A stretch of DNA of 21,755 nt. Source: Tubiluchus corallicola (taxonomy: Eukaryota; Priapulida; Priapulimorpha; Priapulimorphida; Tubiluchidae). The notes under the pieces are model-generated. The model saw only the letters and a program-made list of their open reading frames with translations, was not told where the DNA came from and made no database searches. Positions 1 through 8,657 of the stretch are shown piece by piece. The DNA lies in NCBI GenBank assembly GCA_030141605.1, contig JAQGDQ010000080.1, forward strand, positions 684,001-705,755, read 5' to 3'. Position 1 is the stretch's first letter. Every line of letters starts with the position of its first letter. Made by a program: the position numbers and the translations under genes.

Positions 1-161
1 TCGAAATATATGTCATATCACAATGTTCAGTATATGAATAAACTCAGTTTTCTTTATCAGGTTGTAACAACATTTTACCTTTTTGAACAAAAAAATGAAC
101 AAACCTGTGCTGAATTTATGATGAGATGGAGATTTGAAATATTGTTTGCATTTGCATGCAG

Positions 162-1731
162 GTACTCTGATGGGAATCACAAACACATTTGCTACTCTGC
201 CAGGCATATTTGCACCAATGGTTGTAGGAGTTCTAACAGAAGATAATGTAAGTATATTGCTAATTACCCTATAGTTTTTGCATGAAAAAGTAAAGCATTG
301 TTTTCAGTTATTAAAATTAATTGAATAATCAGAATAAACGCATGAGTCATCAGTTATCAGTTCAATAAATGACTCACGACTTGACTTGGACTCGAAGTGA
401 CGATGCACTGACTTGACTAATGACTCAGTAAGCCAAACAGTAATAACTCATGTTATTACAAAGTAATTACAACATCCATATTTATGAAAGCCTTTCAATT
501 CCTCGTTCAAATAATCAGCGTTCGTTGTCTGTAGACATTTTTTTATATTATGCCTTAAGTGTAATTCTAAAATACATTCACCGGCTGTCGTTGCATCCAA
601 CTTCAGCTAAAAATGTTTCCATTTTATTACGATGTTAACATTCACTGGACAATCCATTAAAAAAATTCAAAATTCATCATACACAGCTTTTTAAGCTGCT
701 AGTTTGCCTATTACCTGAGTGGGCCTTCGCTCAAATTGGTTTATAAGTAATAATGCGCAAAACTTGTGCTCTGTCAAATCAAAACCTATTTGGCAATTTT
801 GACAGCTTCTTAAGCAATCGGTAACTTGAACACTCGACTTGGATAATTTATGTTTTTTGTTTATTTGCTAATGTTGCAAATCTATTTAGGCTTAAATAAA
901 GATCATAACCTTGCCTTTCTTTGGAAACTGCTTACTGTAACAATGCAACAGTGTATAGCAGTTGCAGCTTTTGGTAAGTACTGCTGTGAAACATCTCAAG
1001 AGTTTGAAGATAAAAATGAAGGTTCAACAGGATTTATACGTTTATGCACGTGCCGCGCACTGTTTTTTCCTAAAATAAAAAACAAATATTAAGATTTTAA
1101 TACATTGCCATTTACAGTGTCATTGGATTTACTTGAAATGTTCAATGTTCTCTTCTGCCCGCAAATTTCAGGATTTTTGTCAGTTATCCTGATTTGGTTA
1201 TCCTGTAAAAACTCACATTATTTGTGCCTTACTACCAAAGCTAATATTTTTGATGTTCTCCTCCACTACCCTAACATACTACTTTACATTCTATACCTTA
1301 AATATTTAATCTTTGAAAACTGCCATATGTCCTTATAGTTCCAATCGCTGGTTGAACTGCACACTTTGATGACATGTGTCAATTGATTGTGCCACTGATT
1401 ATCTAATTGATATCAGTAACTGAAACCAGTGCTTTAGTTCACTTTATGTTTTGTTCAGAGTAAGTCTTCTTGCAAAATTACTTTATTGTCAGTTATCTTA
1501 ACTAAACCAACCTTAATTTTTTAGTCTGGTCGGGGACAGTGGCAAATAGTGTTCTACATATCTGCAGCTATCAACGTTTTTGGAGCCCTGTTTTTTCTTA
1601 TTTTTTCTTCTGGGGTTGAACAGTCTTGGGCTCAGAACCATGGAGATTTTAAAACGTTGAAACATCACAAGATATCCAATGACGAAGATGGATTAACAGG
1701 AGTTACAGGAGTAATTCAAAATAGTGATTGA
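162..1731 (+). CDS. SLC17-family transporter, last two exons (partial 3' end)
   Basis: These are the final two coding exons of a major-facilitator transporter of the SLC17 group (sialin, vesicular glutamate and phosphate/anion transporters), which move organic anions across lysosomal, vesicle or plasma membranes. Exon 162-247 follows a tttgcatgcag acceptor, starts with 2 nt of a split codon (probably Gly) and reads [16 protein letters not shown], the conserved TM11 stretch of the family; it ends at gtaagt. Exon 1525-1731 follows a ttttttag acceptor and reads [15 protein letters not shown], then a hydrophobic TM12 segment, the family-typical SSGVEQSWA, and a polar cytosolic tail of about 40 residues ending in NSD and TGA (1729-1731). 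The 1.28-kb intron joins the exons in phase 0. The first ten helices lie upstream of the window, so the substrate cannot be assigned. Family call is firm; subfamily (sialin-like versus VGLUT-like) is open, with sialin-like slightly favoured. Confidence 0.88.
248..1524 (+). other. Intron of the SLC17-like gene
   Basis: AT-rich intron between the last two transporter exons, with donor gtaagt and acceptor ttttttag. I see no coding exon in it. Positions 340-430 hold several TGACTCA or GACTTGAC-type motifs, and a related ACTCGACTTGG recurs near 834, so part of the intron may be an old repeat. An 8-bp inverted repeat (CTGTCAAA/TTTGACAG) lies at about 772-808. Small open frames at 850-1092 and 1105-1338 have low-complexity composition and no recognisable domain. 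Confidence 0.6.
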
Positions 1732-1966
1732 ACAATTCTGCTGTAAAAAGTTGCTCGGAAAAATCACGATGCACATTTTGAGCAATGCTCATTTAGTCTC
1801 AGTAATATTTCCTTACGTATACACGTCAGCCGACAGACTTATTAACTTTAAGATGTGCGTCTAATATTCTGATCAACATAATAACGGCAAGTCATACATA
1901 TTGGTTGTAGAGATTTTTATTGTAAATATATTGTTTTTTTGTCTTGTAATTCTTATTTCATGTGCA

Positions 1967-1972
1967 AATAAA
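1967..1972 (+). terminator. Polyadenylation signal of the SLC17-like gene
   Basis: AATAAA lies 236 nt after the stop codon, within a T-rich 3' UTR. A second AATAAA at 2022-2027 may be an alternative site. Cleavage would be expected 10-30 nt downstream of either; which one is used cannot be told from sequence. Confidence 0.6.
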
Positions 1973-2027
1973 GATGTATTATGCAGTATGTACTGTTTAG
2001 ACATTTATTACAAGTTTAAATAATAAA

Positions 2028-4201
2028 CATTATGTGAAGATTATCAGTCAATATGTCAACCTTTATATTTTATTACGTATATATGTTTGTTGTATATTTT
2101 TTGTTCAGGAGTTATTAAAGGAAAACAATACCCAATTTTAAACTATGTTGTCATATGATCTAATGTATGACATATTGGAAGCGGAAATATTGTTTCTTTA
2201 AGAATAACTTGTGAAACAATTATTACTGCAGAATTGTAATTAATTTTCGTGTTAATGTGGTTTGTTTTTTGCAGTTTGCACTTCATCATTCATTACTTAG
2301 ATGGAACAACATCTCACAAAACTCACAAACGTGTTACACAAAAACGGGTATTATATCTGCTGTCACTTGAGTTTTGACATAGAACACACTTGTGAAATTG
2401 CATGTTGGCATAGCTGTAAGCTTGAAATTTAAATTTTGAACATAAATTTGCCAAATTGTTGTAAATCATAGTCAATAATGAACATTCTATTTAAATTTTC
2501 ATTTCAACAAATACATGCAGCATGTTCAGGGAGTGTTCCTGCAGTTAGAAAATTATATTCAGTTTGAGTGCCATTAAGCTAATATTTTTTACCATAAATA
2601 TTTTGGCATTATTATAGGTAATAAAAATGGGATAGGATCTGAGAAATCATCCCCGTTTGCCTTTAAATTTACACATGCCATGGTATTTTGGTAATACGCT
2701 GTTTTATATGGAATGAGCTTATTAAGTGCATTATGTACAGGTTTCACTTTTGTTTTTATGTTACTGACTGACCCATTGACCCAACACACATCAACTGTGT
2801 TTTTGATTACTGATTAATTGTTCCTTTTGAAAGCACATTTCCCTGTATAGTGTTTGACCGAGTGTTCAATTCGGTCATGATTTATACACTGTTCCTGTTA
2901 TTTATTACATTCAGCACAAATAACTGAAACCAATTTCTTGCATCTCATTTAGGCATCTTGCATCGGATGAAAGTTTTTTAATGATTTTTTTAAAATAAAC
3001 TCATCTGTGATAAACTTGTATATCTAACATCTTACTGCTCATGTATAAAATTGTTGTAACTGGCAAATGATAATATATGTTCAATTTAAAATCTTAAAAA
3101 AAGTTTTCAGTCACTTTTTGGTAGTGTTCTAGCTGATCAGTCAAGAGGACAATTGATGTTTTCTGTACTGTCTAATACACATTAACTAGAATTTACTACA
3201 ACTCATATCACACTTTTTGTTTTAAACACTGGTTTCTTTCCAAAAGTTTTTCTAAGTGTCAATATTGTATGACTGAACAAAAACTTAAATTTACATACCA
3301 CATATTTCAAAATTGTAACAGCAACGCCATCATGGTTATCAAGGGACCATCATTCTAATAACATGTATGGCAATTTGTTTTCCCAGACAACATAGTAAAT
3401 TTATCTCGTAAGCTTTAAAAATCACAATGTAATTTATATACATACTCACAATTTTCTATCTGTGGGGACTTCATTTTGAAGTTCCTTCTAGCAATATTCA
3501 TTCTGCAGTTGTTTAACTTTATGTGTAATGTAGGCAGCTTTATTTTAGAAGATGTTATTCTGACTTAAGCAATAATGTCATAACTTCAGGTTATTTTTAG
3601 CATATTTAAGTATATCACAAGGAAGTTTAAATATTCATAGCTGTAATGCTAAAATGAGTAGATCTATCACTGACAGCTTAATACAATATATTAACAGTCC
3701 TTAGACAAACAGTGCCTCTTAACATTATATTTAATTAAAAATTGTAGTACCGTGCATTATGACTTGTGGTTTTTAAACAACAGCTAAATAAGTTTGTCTA
3801 ATTTTCAAAAATGTTGTTACAAGAGTTAACAGTTCCTCTGGGTCCACCAGAAAATGTACAAAAAGTTAAAAAAGAAGTATAGAAAAATTTGATAGCTGAA
3901 CAATACCAACTGTTAATGCAGTAATTAACAACAGTAACTGTAATTCAGTGTATTCTTGCTGTTTTACATTAAAACTGTTCGATTTGCTCGACTTACTGCA
4001 TATAATTATGGCTATAATTTGCTATATTGTTTAACAAAATTGAAATGCACTGGACCTTACAATTTGTGTTGTTCTTACATTTAAGATCGGTGGTCACCAA
4101 ATTTTTTTTTGAAAGACTCAAGGTTCTTGTGACAAAATCAAAGATTTTAATATTTCAAAATTAACTAGCCTATTTAACGTTTTGGTACCAACTTTCTTAA
4201 A
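2028..4201. other. Intergenic DNA, no gene seen
   Basis: About 2.2 kb of AT-rich sequence downstream of the transporter gene. Six-frame reading shows only short frames without recognisable motifs; the longest on the minus strand (2589-2789, 66 codons) has no domain I know. The only local structure noted is a perfect 7-bp stem hairpin at 2855-2877. Confidence 0.5.
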
Positions 4202-4461
4202 TTAAACAATAGGGGTGAGCATCGAGCATTGGAGTTCGAACATTCGAATCTAAAACTACAAATTCGAATAATTTGGCACTTCAACTACACACGTGTTTTA
4301 CCATAAAAATGTTTAAAATAGCATGCGAAACCGCTTTTTATTAATGATCTGAAAATCTTTACAATTGTTGTAAAATTCGGTTTGATTCGAGTTTAAAAGT
4401 CACAAATTCGGTTTCAATCCAAATTCACTTTTGATAAAGAATACTCACTCCTATTAAATAG
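4202..4461. mobile_element. hAT-like MITE with imperfect 8-bp target duplication
   Basis: A 244-bp element (4210-4453) begins TAGGGGTGAGCATCGA and ends with the near inverse complement, read from the other strand as TAGGAGTGAGTATTC. The termini match the style of hAT-superfamily ends. The flanking 8-mers TTAAACAA (4202-4209) and TTAAATAG (4454-4461) agree at 6 of 8 positions, as expected for an ageing hAT target-site duplication. The interior has repeated TTCGAA/ATTCGAAT/TTCGGTTT motifs and no open frame, so it is non-autonomous. The 14-mer TTCGGTTTCAATCC at 4407-4420 recurs at 6793-6806. Confidence 0.65.
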
Positions 4462-4557
4462 GCCTATTGCTATTGGTGCTACAAATTTATCACTATATTA
4501 GTTTTCTGTCAAACACTTGATATATGCTCTAAAACCTCGCATGCTAACCGTTGCCCA

Positions 4558-4623
4558 TACAGTATAACATCATTATAAGGGGCCAGAAAAAATACTCTAC
4601 AAGCATATGCAGCTAATCATATG
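4558..4623. mobile_element. Possible pogo-like terminal remnant
   Basis: TACAGTATAACATCATTATA begins at 4558 and resembles the adjacent element's end at 4624 and other Tigger/pogo-style termini (TA target, CAGT, then a CTC.TTA core). No matching opposite end was found, so it would be a solo end or a fragment split by the next insertion. Weak call based on motif similarity only. Confidence 0.3.
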
Positions 4624-4962
4624 TACAGTCTAACCTCGTTATCTCGCCCCTCGTTATGCCGCCAAACTCGTCTCTCGCCATAGAAAGTACCAGGACGGAT
4701 GTCCTGCTTTGATATTTAACCTCATTAAGTCGCCACCCTCGCTTCTCGCCCTCGCCACGTCATGCTAAGATGAGTGCTTATGTAAACTATATTTGTTATG
4801 TCGCCAAACAGACAAACTCAGAGGTGAATCGATCAATACATATACCGCGTGTCGATCAATATAACCTCGGTATGTAAACAATGCTGCTGTACTCGATAGA
4901 CAGACGTAATTAATCTAGTGTGTGTCTCACCAGGATTAGATTAGGAGTGCTGTGGTTGGTTA

Positions 4963-5370
4963 ATGCGCAGAGAAACTAAAGCGTCACCGATATCCTTACT
5001 CTATAACACCAAAGCTGCGTTTAAGTTTGAGTTTCCACAAAGTGTGAGCAACTACATGATGTCTCTGAAGCGAAAACTGTTTTGTCTTAATCCTGAACAA
5101 AAAAAGGAAATTTGTATTATCATACGAATAATTCTTCAAAGACACAGCAGGAAATTGCTACTGTATTTAGTGCGAAATTTGGTGACACTGTTAGCCGGAG
5201 AAGTGTCTCATGGCGCATCTCATGTATCGAATGACCAGGCAGCAGCAGCTGTCGACACACTGATGCGATACTTTGAACAGTCTGACAGAGTCACAAGCGA
5301 CGATATTCAAGGATGTTCAACGAATATATTATTCATGTTGACTGCTTGCGTGTATCATCAATGAAACAGT
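4963..5370 (+). pseudogene. Tigger/pogo-like transposase remnant, frameshifted and deleted
   Basis: Pieces of a pogo-type transposase are visible in more than one frame. In the first frame, KRKLFCLNPEQKKEIC looks like the start of the N-terminal helix-turn-helix. From about 5127 the similarity moves to another frame: TQQEIATVFSAKFGD followed by SRRSVS (up to about 5213), the usual second half of that DNA-binding domain. The first frame then resumes with AAAAVDTLMRYFEQSDRVTS and DDIQ, a segment normally found near the C-terminus. After about 5312 a shifted frame gives DCLRVSSMKQSSVTHL and TGA (5368-5370). The DDE catalytic core between the DNA-binding part and the C-terminal part is gone. It cannot make an active transposase. 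Similarity is judged from memory of the family. Confidence 0.7.
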
Positions 5371-5590
5371 CGTCAGTAACTCATTTGTGAACATTTCTAA
5401 ATCGTTTGCTAAGTTTGTTGCATTTAAGTGTATACCCGAAAAAGGTTTTTTAAATAAAAAAGTAACATTCTACGATTATTTTTATGACATTTTTTCATTT
5501 CTGATTTAATGTTGATTGGTATCATAATGCGAAATATATTTTATATGTACATAGAGGAACACTATGTTAATCAACTATTATGTATATACA

Positions 5591-5691
5591 TATAGACTAA
5601 CTTCGTTATATTCCCGTTTTCTCACCATACTCGCCTCTCGCCGAAAATTTGCCCTAGACGGACAGTGGCGAGATAACGAGGCATGACTGTA
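5591..5691. repeat. Inverted duplicate of the pogo-like end (101-bp palindromic unit)
   Basis: The right end of the pogo-like element contains a second, forward-facing terminus, TATAGACTAACTTCGTTAT at 5591, followed by a CTCGCCTCTCGCC motif like that of the left end (4660-4680). It faces the true right end at 5691, making a self-complementary unit of about 100 bp. It could be a solo MITE of the same family inserted at the end or a terminal rearrangement. Confidence 0.55.
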
Positions 5692-6492
5692 TATGACTTC
5701 CAGAATGGACAACCATGTATTAATAATAATAGTCTATAAATAATCTACAATGTGTGGTTTCATAGAAGATGTAAAATACTTTTACAAGTTACTTTTAAGC
5801 ATCAACTACTTTGCTGTATATTCAATGAAATGTATTTTATGTACCTTCAATAAATTAAAAATAAATGAATGTCTTGTATTCTGTGGTACACATTCAGTAT
5901 TAAATTTATGTGACATATTCACTAAAGTCAGTGAGATTCAAAAAGTTTTGTTTGTATAAAATTTCTCCCATGTATAAAAAGTTTTAGCAGGAAAAAAATG
6001 TAGTAGGGTTCATCACTTGACGAAACGTCTCAGCAGTGCACTGCCTGTGTATGCACGTAAAACAGCTGGGTACCAAACCGCTGAGTGACTCATTGTTTTT
6101 ATACAGCTAGTAGACAAAAAGAGCTTTCTACACAACATGTTAACAACTCTGCCTGCTGTAGGCCTAACAAAAAATTTTTTGCAGCACCAGGAATGATGGG
6201 TTCAATTTAAATGTGAATTGAAAAACAGCTGACAAAGGTAAAGTATGCAATAAGAGCTTAAAATACATGGTAATGCAGGCATTGTGGCCTGACAAAAAGT
6301 CCACAGTACGCTGTATTCAAACCTATTACCATAGTTAAATAAATTGTGAAAATTCGTAAATTGTTTCTAAGTTTGCCAATAAACCATGTTTGCTATAATG
6401 TATTATACTGTACATAAAAGGCTGCAGCGAACACTAACATATAAAATTAAATACACATATGTTTTTCAATTCCGTTTATGCATATTCTGATG
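5692..6492. other. Intergenic DNA and presumed 3' UTR of the glutaredoxin gene
   Basis: No coding sequence is supported. The part next to 6492 should contain the minus-strand 3' UTR of the glutaredoxin gene. I found no minus-strand AATAAA; weaker variants exist, for example CATAAA read from about 6473-6478. A slightly GC-richer patch at 6005-6090 has no recognisable identity. Confidence 0.45.
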
Positions 6493-7460
6493 TCATGACT
6501 GTCGTTGACATTGCCCAAGTAATGCAGTGAGTCTGCCAGAGCGATACAATCTGTTTAGTTCATTTGCACCACCCACACATTCTCCAGAAATGAATACTCT
6601 AGGAACCTAAAACAGCAAAAATCTTCATGTAAATACAAACTATGAGCGTTTAAATTTTAATGTTAATATAATAAAATTCCCATTAGCGAAACTATGACAA
6701 AATCTAATATGCTTTGCTACAGAGATGCACCAAATGTTCAGATTGCCAAATTTTTTTCCCACATATCAGTATAAAAATCCGATCCAGTAAACTTCGGTTT
6801 CAATCCCTAAAAAAATCAATGAACTTTGGTTTACTCCTTTAAAATTGTCATTCAGTGACAATTACACTAAACAAACCGAATATTTCTCTATATGCTTATA
6901 AAAAGTTATCCGAAAAAATCTGATTGTAAACAGTGAACTCAGCATAGCAGCTAACATTTTGTTTTCTGTTTTTGTATGACAACTCAAAGAATACGATGCA
7001 TCGTCAGTACACAAGCCGTGCCAATGCGCATTATTGTGGCAGTGCTGTACTATACATGACGAAAAATAAATCAATGAGAACTCGAGCTCGGTGGTAACCA
7101 AGCATAAAAAAATCGGCTTTGGTTCAATTGATGAAAATGTGCCTTTGAGGCAACTGTACTTTGCTATATTATAACATTGTCAAATAATTTTCATCATTTA
7201 AGATGAGATGCCAGATATACCGTGCGTGCTCCTGTCATGGAATGAAGAGCGTCCATAACTGCAGATGCATTATAGTCATTGCTTAATTGATCAATCTCTA
7301 CAACATCATACTCAACATGTAGCGAGTCAAGGCGCTTTTTAGCTTCTATGCAATATGGGCATCTGGTTTTGGAAAACATCATAACGCAATTAGAGTTTAT
7401 TTTATTTTTTATAAAGTTCATATGTTTGGTGTCTACTGCTGTCGAAGATTGTCCTCCCAT
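6493..7460 (-). CDS. Dithiol glutaredoxin (GLRX2/GLRX1-like), two exons
   Basis: A glutathione-dependent thiol-disulfide oxidoreductase that reduces disulfides and removes glutathione from proteins. On the minus strand, exon 1 runs 7460 to 7221 (donor gtatat) and exon 2 runs 6606 to 6493 (acceptor ttttag, stop TGA at 6493-6495), joined in phase 0 to give about 117 residues, a normal glutaredoxin length. Exon 1 carries FSKTRCPYC, the active site with both cysteines and the preceding Lys, then AKKRLDSLHVEYDVVEID and SMTGART. Exon 2 opens with VPRVFISG (the cis-Pro loop) and has VGGANEL, the glutathione-binding Gly-Gly motif with Glu where Asp is usual. The start ATG (7458-7460) gives MGGQSST; the open frame continues upstream to a possible splice acceptor at 7495-7496. 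Overall similarity is closest to animal GLRX2, although the CPYC site is the GLRX1 type. It is transcribed away from the TBC1D9-like gene. Confidence 0.88.
6607..7220 (-). other. Intron of the glutaredoxin gene
   Basis: A 614-bp intron with minus-strand donor gtatat and acceptor ttttag. Most of it is occupied by the candidate hAT-like repeat described separately. The open frame at 6862-7101 on the minus strand lies wholly within the intron, and I see no domain in it. Confidence 0.6.
6720..7148. mobile_element. Degenerate hAT-like repeat in the glutaredoxin intron
   Basis: CAGAGATGCACC at 6720 is a typical hAT-style terminus. A weak partner, GTGCCTTTGA, lies at 7139-7148, inside the same intron. 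The interior has repeated TTCGGTTT/CTTTGGTT motifs and shares the exact 14-mer TTCGGTTTCAATCC (6793-6806) with the MITE at 4210-4453, suggesting a common family. No target duplication was recognised. Boundaries are uncertain. Confidence 0.35.
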
Positions 7461-7565
7461 TGTCCATAAGCCTCTATTCAACAACCCCAAATACCTAAAA
7501 ATATTAAAATTATTGAAACTTCAGGTGAACCCGCTTTAACAGTAAAATCATAATTACAAAATTAT

Positions 7566-7848
7566 CACTATCCATAAGCGTGCGGGCCGATTTTTTCGGG
7601 GGGGAGCCACCTTTGCCCAAAAAAAATACTGGGAAAATCAGCAGGTCAACTTCGAGTCAGGAATGGTCTCATCACCACCCCATGATCAAAAAATGCCCAG
7701 ATTTCGGGCACTTCATGTGGCGGCATGGAGAAATTTCGAGCTTTCCTTTTATGAAAAATATTATTTGGCCGGCGTCCGAAAAATTTTTTGATTGCCCGAA
7801 TCCCTGGTGGGCTGTAACCCCCCCCCCCCCCGCCTATGTGACACTATC
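7566..7848. mobile_element. TIR element with 7-bp target duplication and a 14-C tract
   Basis: A 269-bp element (7573-7841) is flanked by exact direct copies of CACTATC (7566-7572 and 7842-7848). Its ends are loosely inverted: CATAAGCGTGCGGG at the left and, on the other strand, CATAGGCGGGGGGG at the right. The right end has a run of 14 C (7818-7831), and a run of seven G lies near the left end. It is distinctly GC-richer than its surroundings. The open frame at 7580-7900 that crosses it looks like chance translation of the repeat. It sits about 110 bp upstream of the glutaredoxin ATG. Superfamily unassigned; the 7-8 bp duplication would suit hAT. Confidence 0.6.
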
Positions 7849-8056
7849 ACCAACTCATAAAAACTATTCTTCCAGAAATAGAATCTTTATGACACATTAA
7901 AATTTCAAAAGTTTCTGAAGTTGTATTCCAAGCGTTTGCATGCAGTATGTGAGATAAATGGTGCAAATGTCAATTATTAAGTGCAAGAAAGACTTCATTT
8001 GTCATAAGGTTTTACTTTGCTACTCTACGTCTAGCAAAAAGTTATGTACAACACTG

Positions 8057-8157
8057 TACAGTAAACCCTCCTTACAACGGATTTTGGATAAGACGGTTTA
8101 TTTTTGCTGTCTGGTTTGTAACTTTGTTATGGTTGCAATGGTCCAGAGTCCAGTATA
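8057..8157. mobile_element. Possible solo pogo-like end
   Basis: TACAGTAAACCCTCC (8057-8071), then TTACAACGGATTTTGGATAA, has the TA-CAGT start and TTA core shared with the ends at 4558 and 4624. No inverted partner is seen before 8160, so this is a fragment or a chance match. Right border arbitrary. Confidence 0.25.
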
Positions 8158-8331
8158 ACAAATGTATATATGCATGACTTTTCTACATCCAGGTTAAACT
8201 CACAATGCAATTTTTAACCTTGCATGATAAGTTGATCTTGCATGCACTTAACTTCTGATAATGAACTCTATCAAAAACAATATTATGTCAATAATTATAA
8301 GATAAACTATTATGGTACTCTGTTGTTTCAG

Positions 8332-8406
8332 AGCCCCCAGTTGACAGAAAAAGGCCGACCTGACTATCACCTAGTTGACTTAAATGACCAGAACGTTGAG
8401 ATTTTA
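8332..8406 (+). other. Orphan exon-like open stretch, unrecognised
   Basis: A tgttgtttcag acceptor is followed by 75 nt open in one frame and a gtaatc donor. The 25 codons begin SPQLTEKGRPDYHLVDLN and look more protein-like than the surrounding AT-rich DNA. I do not recognise the protein, and no partner exons were found on either side. It could be one exon of an unseen gene, a dead exon, or chance. Confidence 0.25.
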
Positions 8407-8657
8407 GTAATCTGTTGTAAGCACAGTTATTGCTAATTTCTTATACATTTATTACAACTGAAAAATGTTGTTAAAATAGGTCCGCCTGTGCATGCAATGC
8501 CAGGCTGTTGATAACGACTTCTGAACGCTTTCAAAGCCTTCCACACTTAACAGTCTCATATCAGTTTTATGTTTGACCATCCACCTTTTGCTGGGTAGAT
8601 AATCTTGACACTAAATAAATAAAGGTTAAGTAATGGATCATCTGCAATGTAATGTAT

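Larger units (their letters stand above)
4624..5691 (+). mobile_element. Tigger/pogo-like DNA transposon, internally deleted
   Basis: The element starts TACAGTCTAACCTCGTTATC at 4624 and its other end, read on the minus strand, starts TACAGTCATGCCTCGTTATC at 5691. That gives inverted repeats of about 25 bp flanked by TA, the target used by Tc1/mariner/pogo elements. The left subterminal region repeats CTCGTTATGCCGCC and CTCATTAAGTCGCC variants. It encloses the transposase remnant at 4963-5370. At about 1.07 kb it is much shorter than an autonomous Tigger element, and the whole catalytic DDE domain is missing, so it is a non-autonomous deletion derivative. It lies between the transporter and glutaredoxin genes. 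Confidence 0.8.
7849..8657. other. Intergenic DNA with a pogo-like end remnant and an orphan exon-like stretch
   Basis: AT-rich sequence between two TIR elements. TACAGTAAACCCTCC at 8057 followed by TTACAACGGA resembles a Tigger/pogo terminus, but no opposite end was found. An exon-like open stretch lies at 8332-8406 and is listed separately. Otherwise no gene is visible. Confidence 0.4.

Noticed and set aside
10-246. 78-codon open frame at the start
   Set aside because: It crosses the true exon (162-247) in the wrong frame and continues through the intron.
4225-4260. tRNA B-box-like GTTCGAAC motif
   Set aside because: It sits in the hAT-like MITE among repeated TTCGAA motifs; no A box or cloverleaf can be drawn.
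7580-7900. 106-codon plus-strand open frame
   Set aside because: It lies almost wholly within the TIR element with poly-C/poly-G ends and has no domain; the composition follows the repeat.
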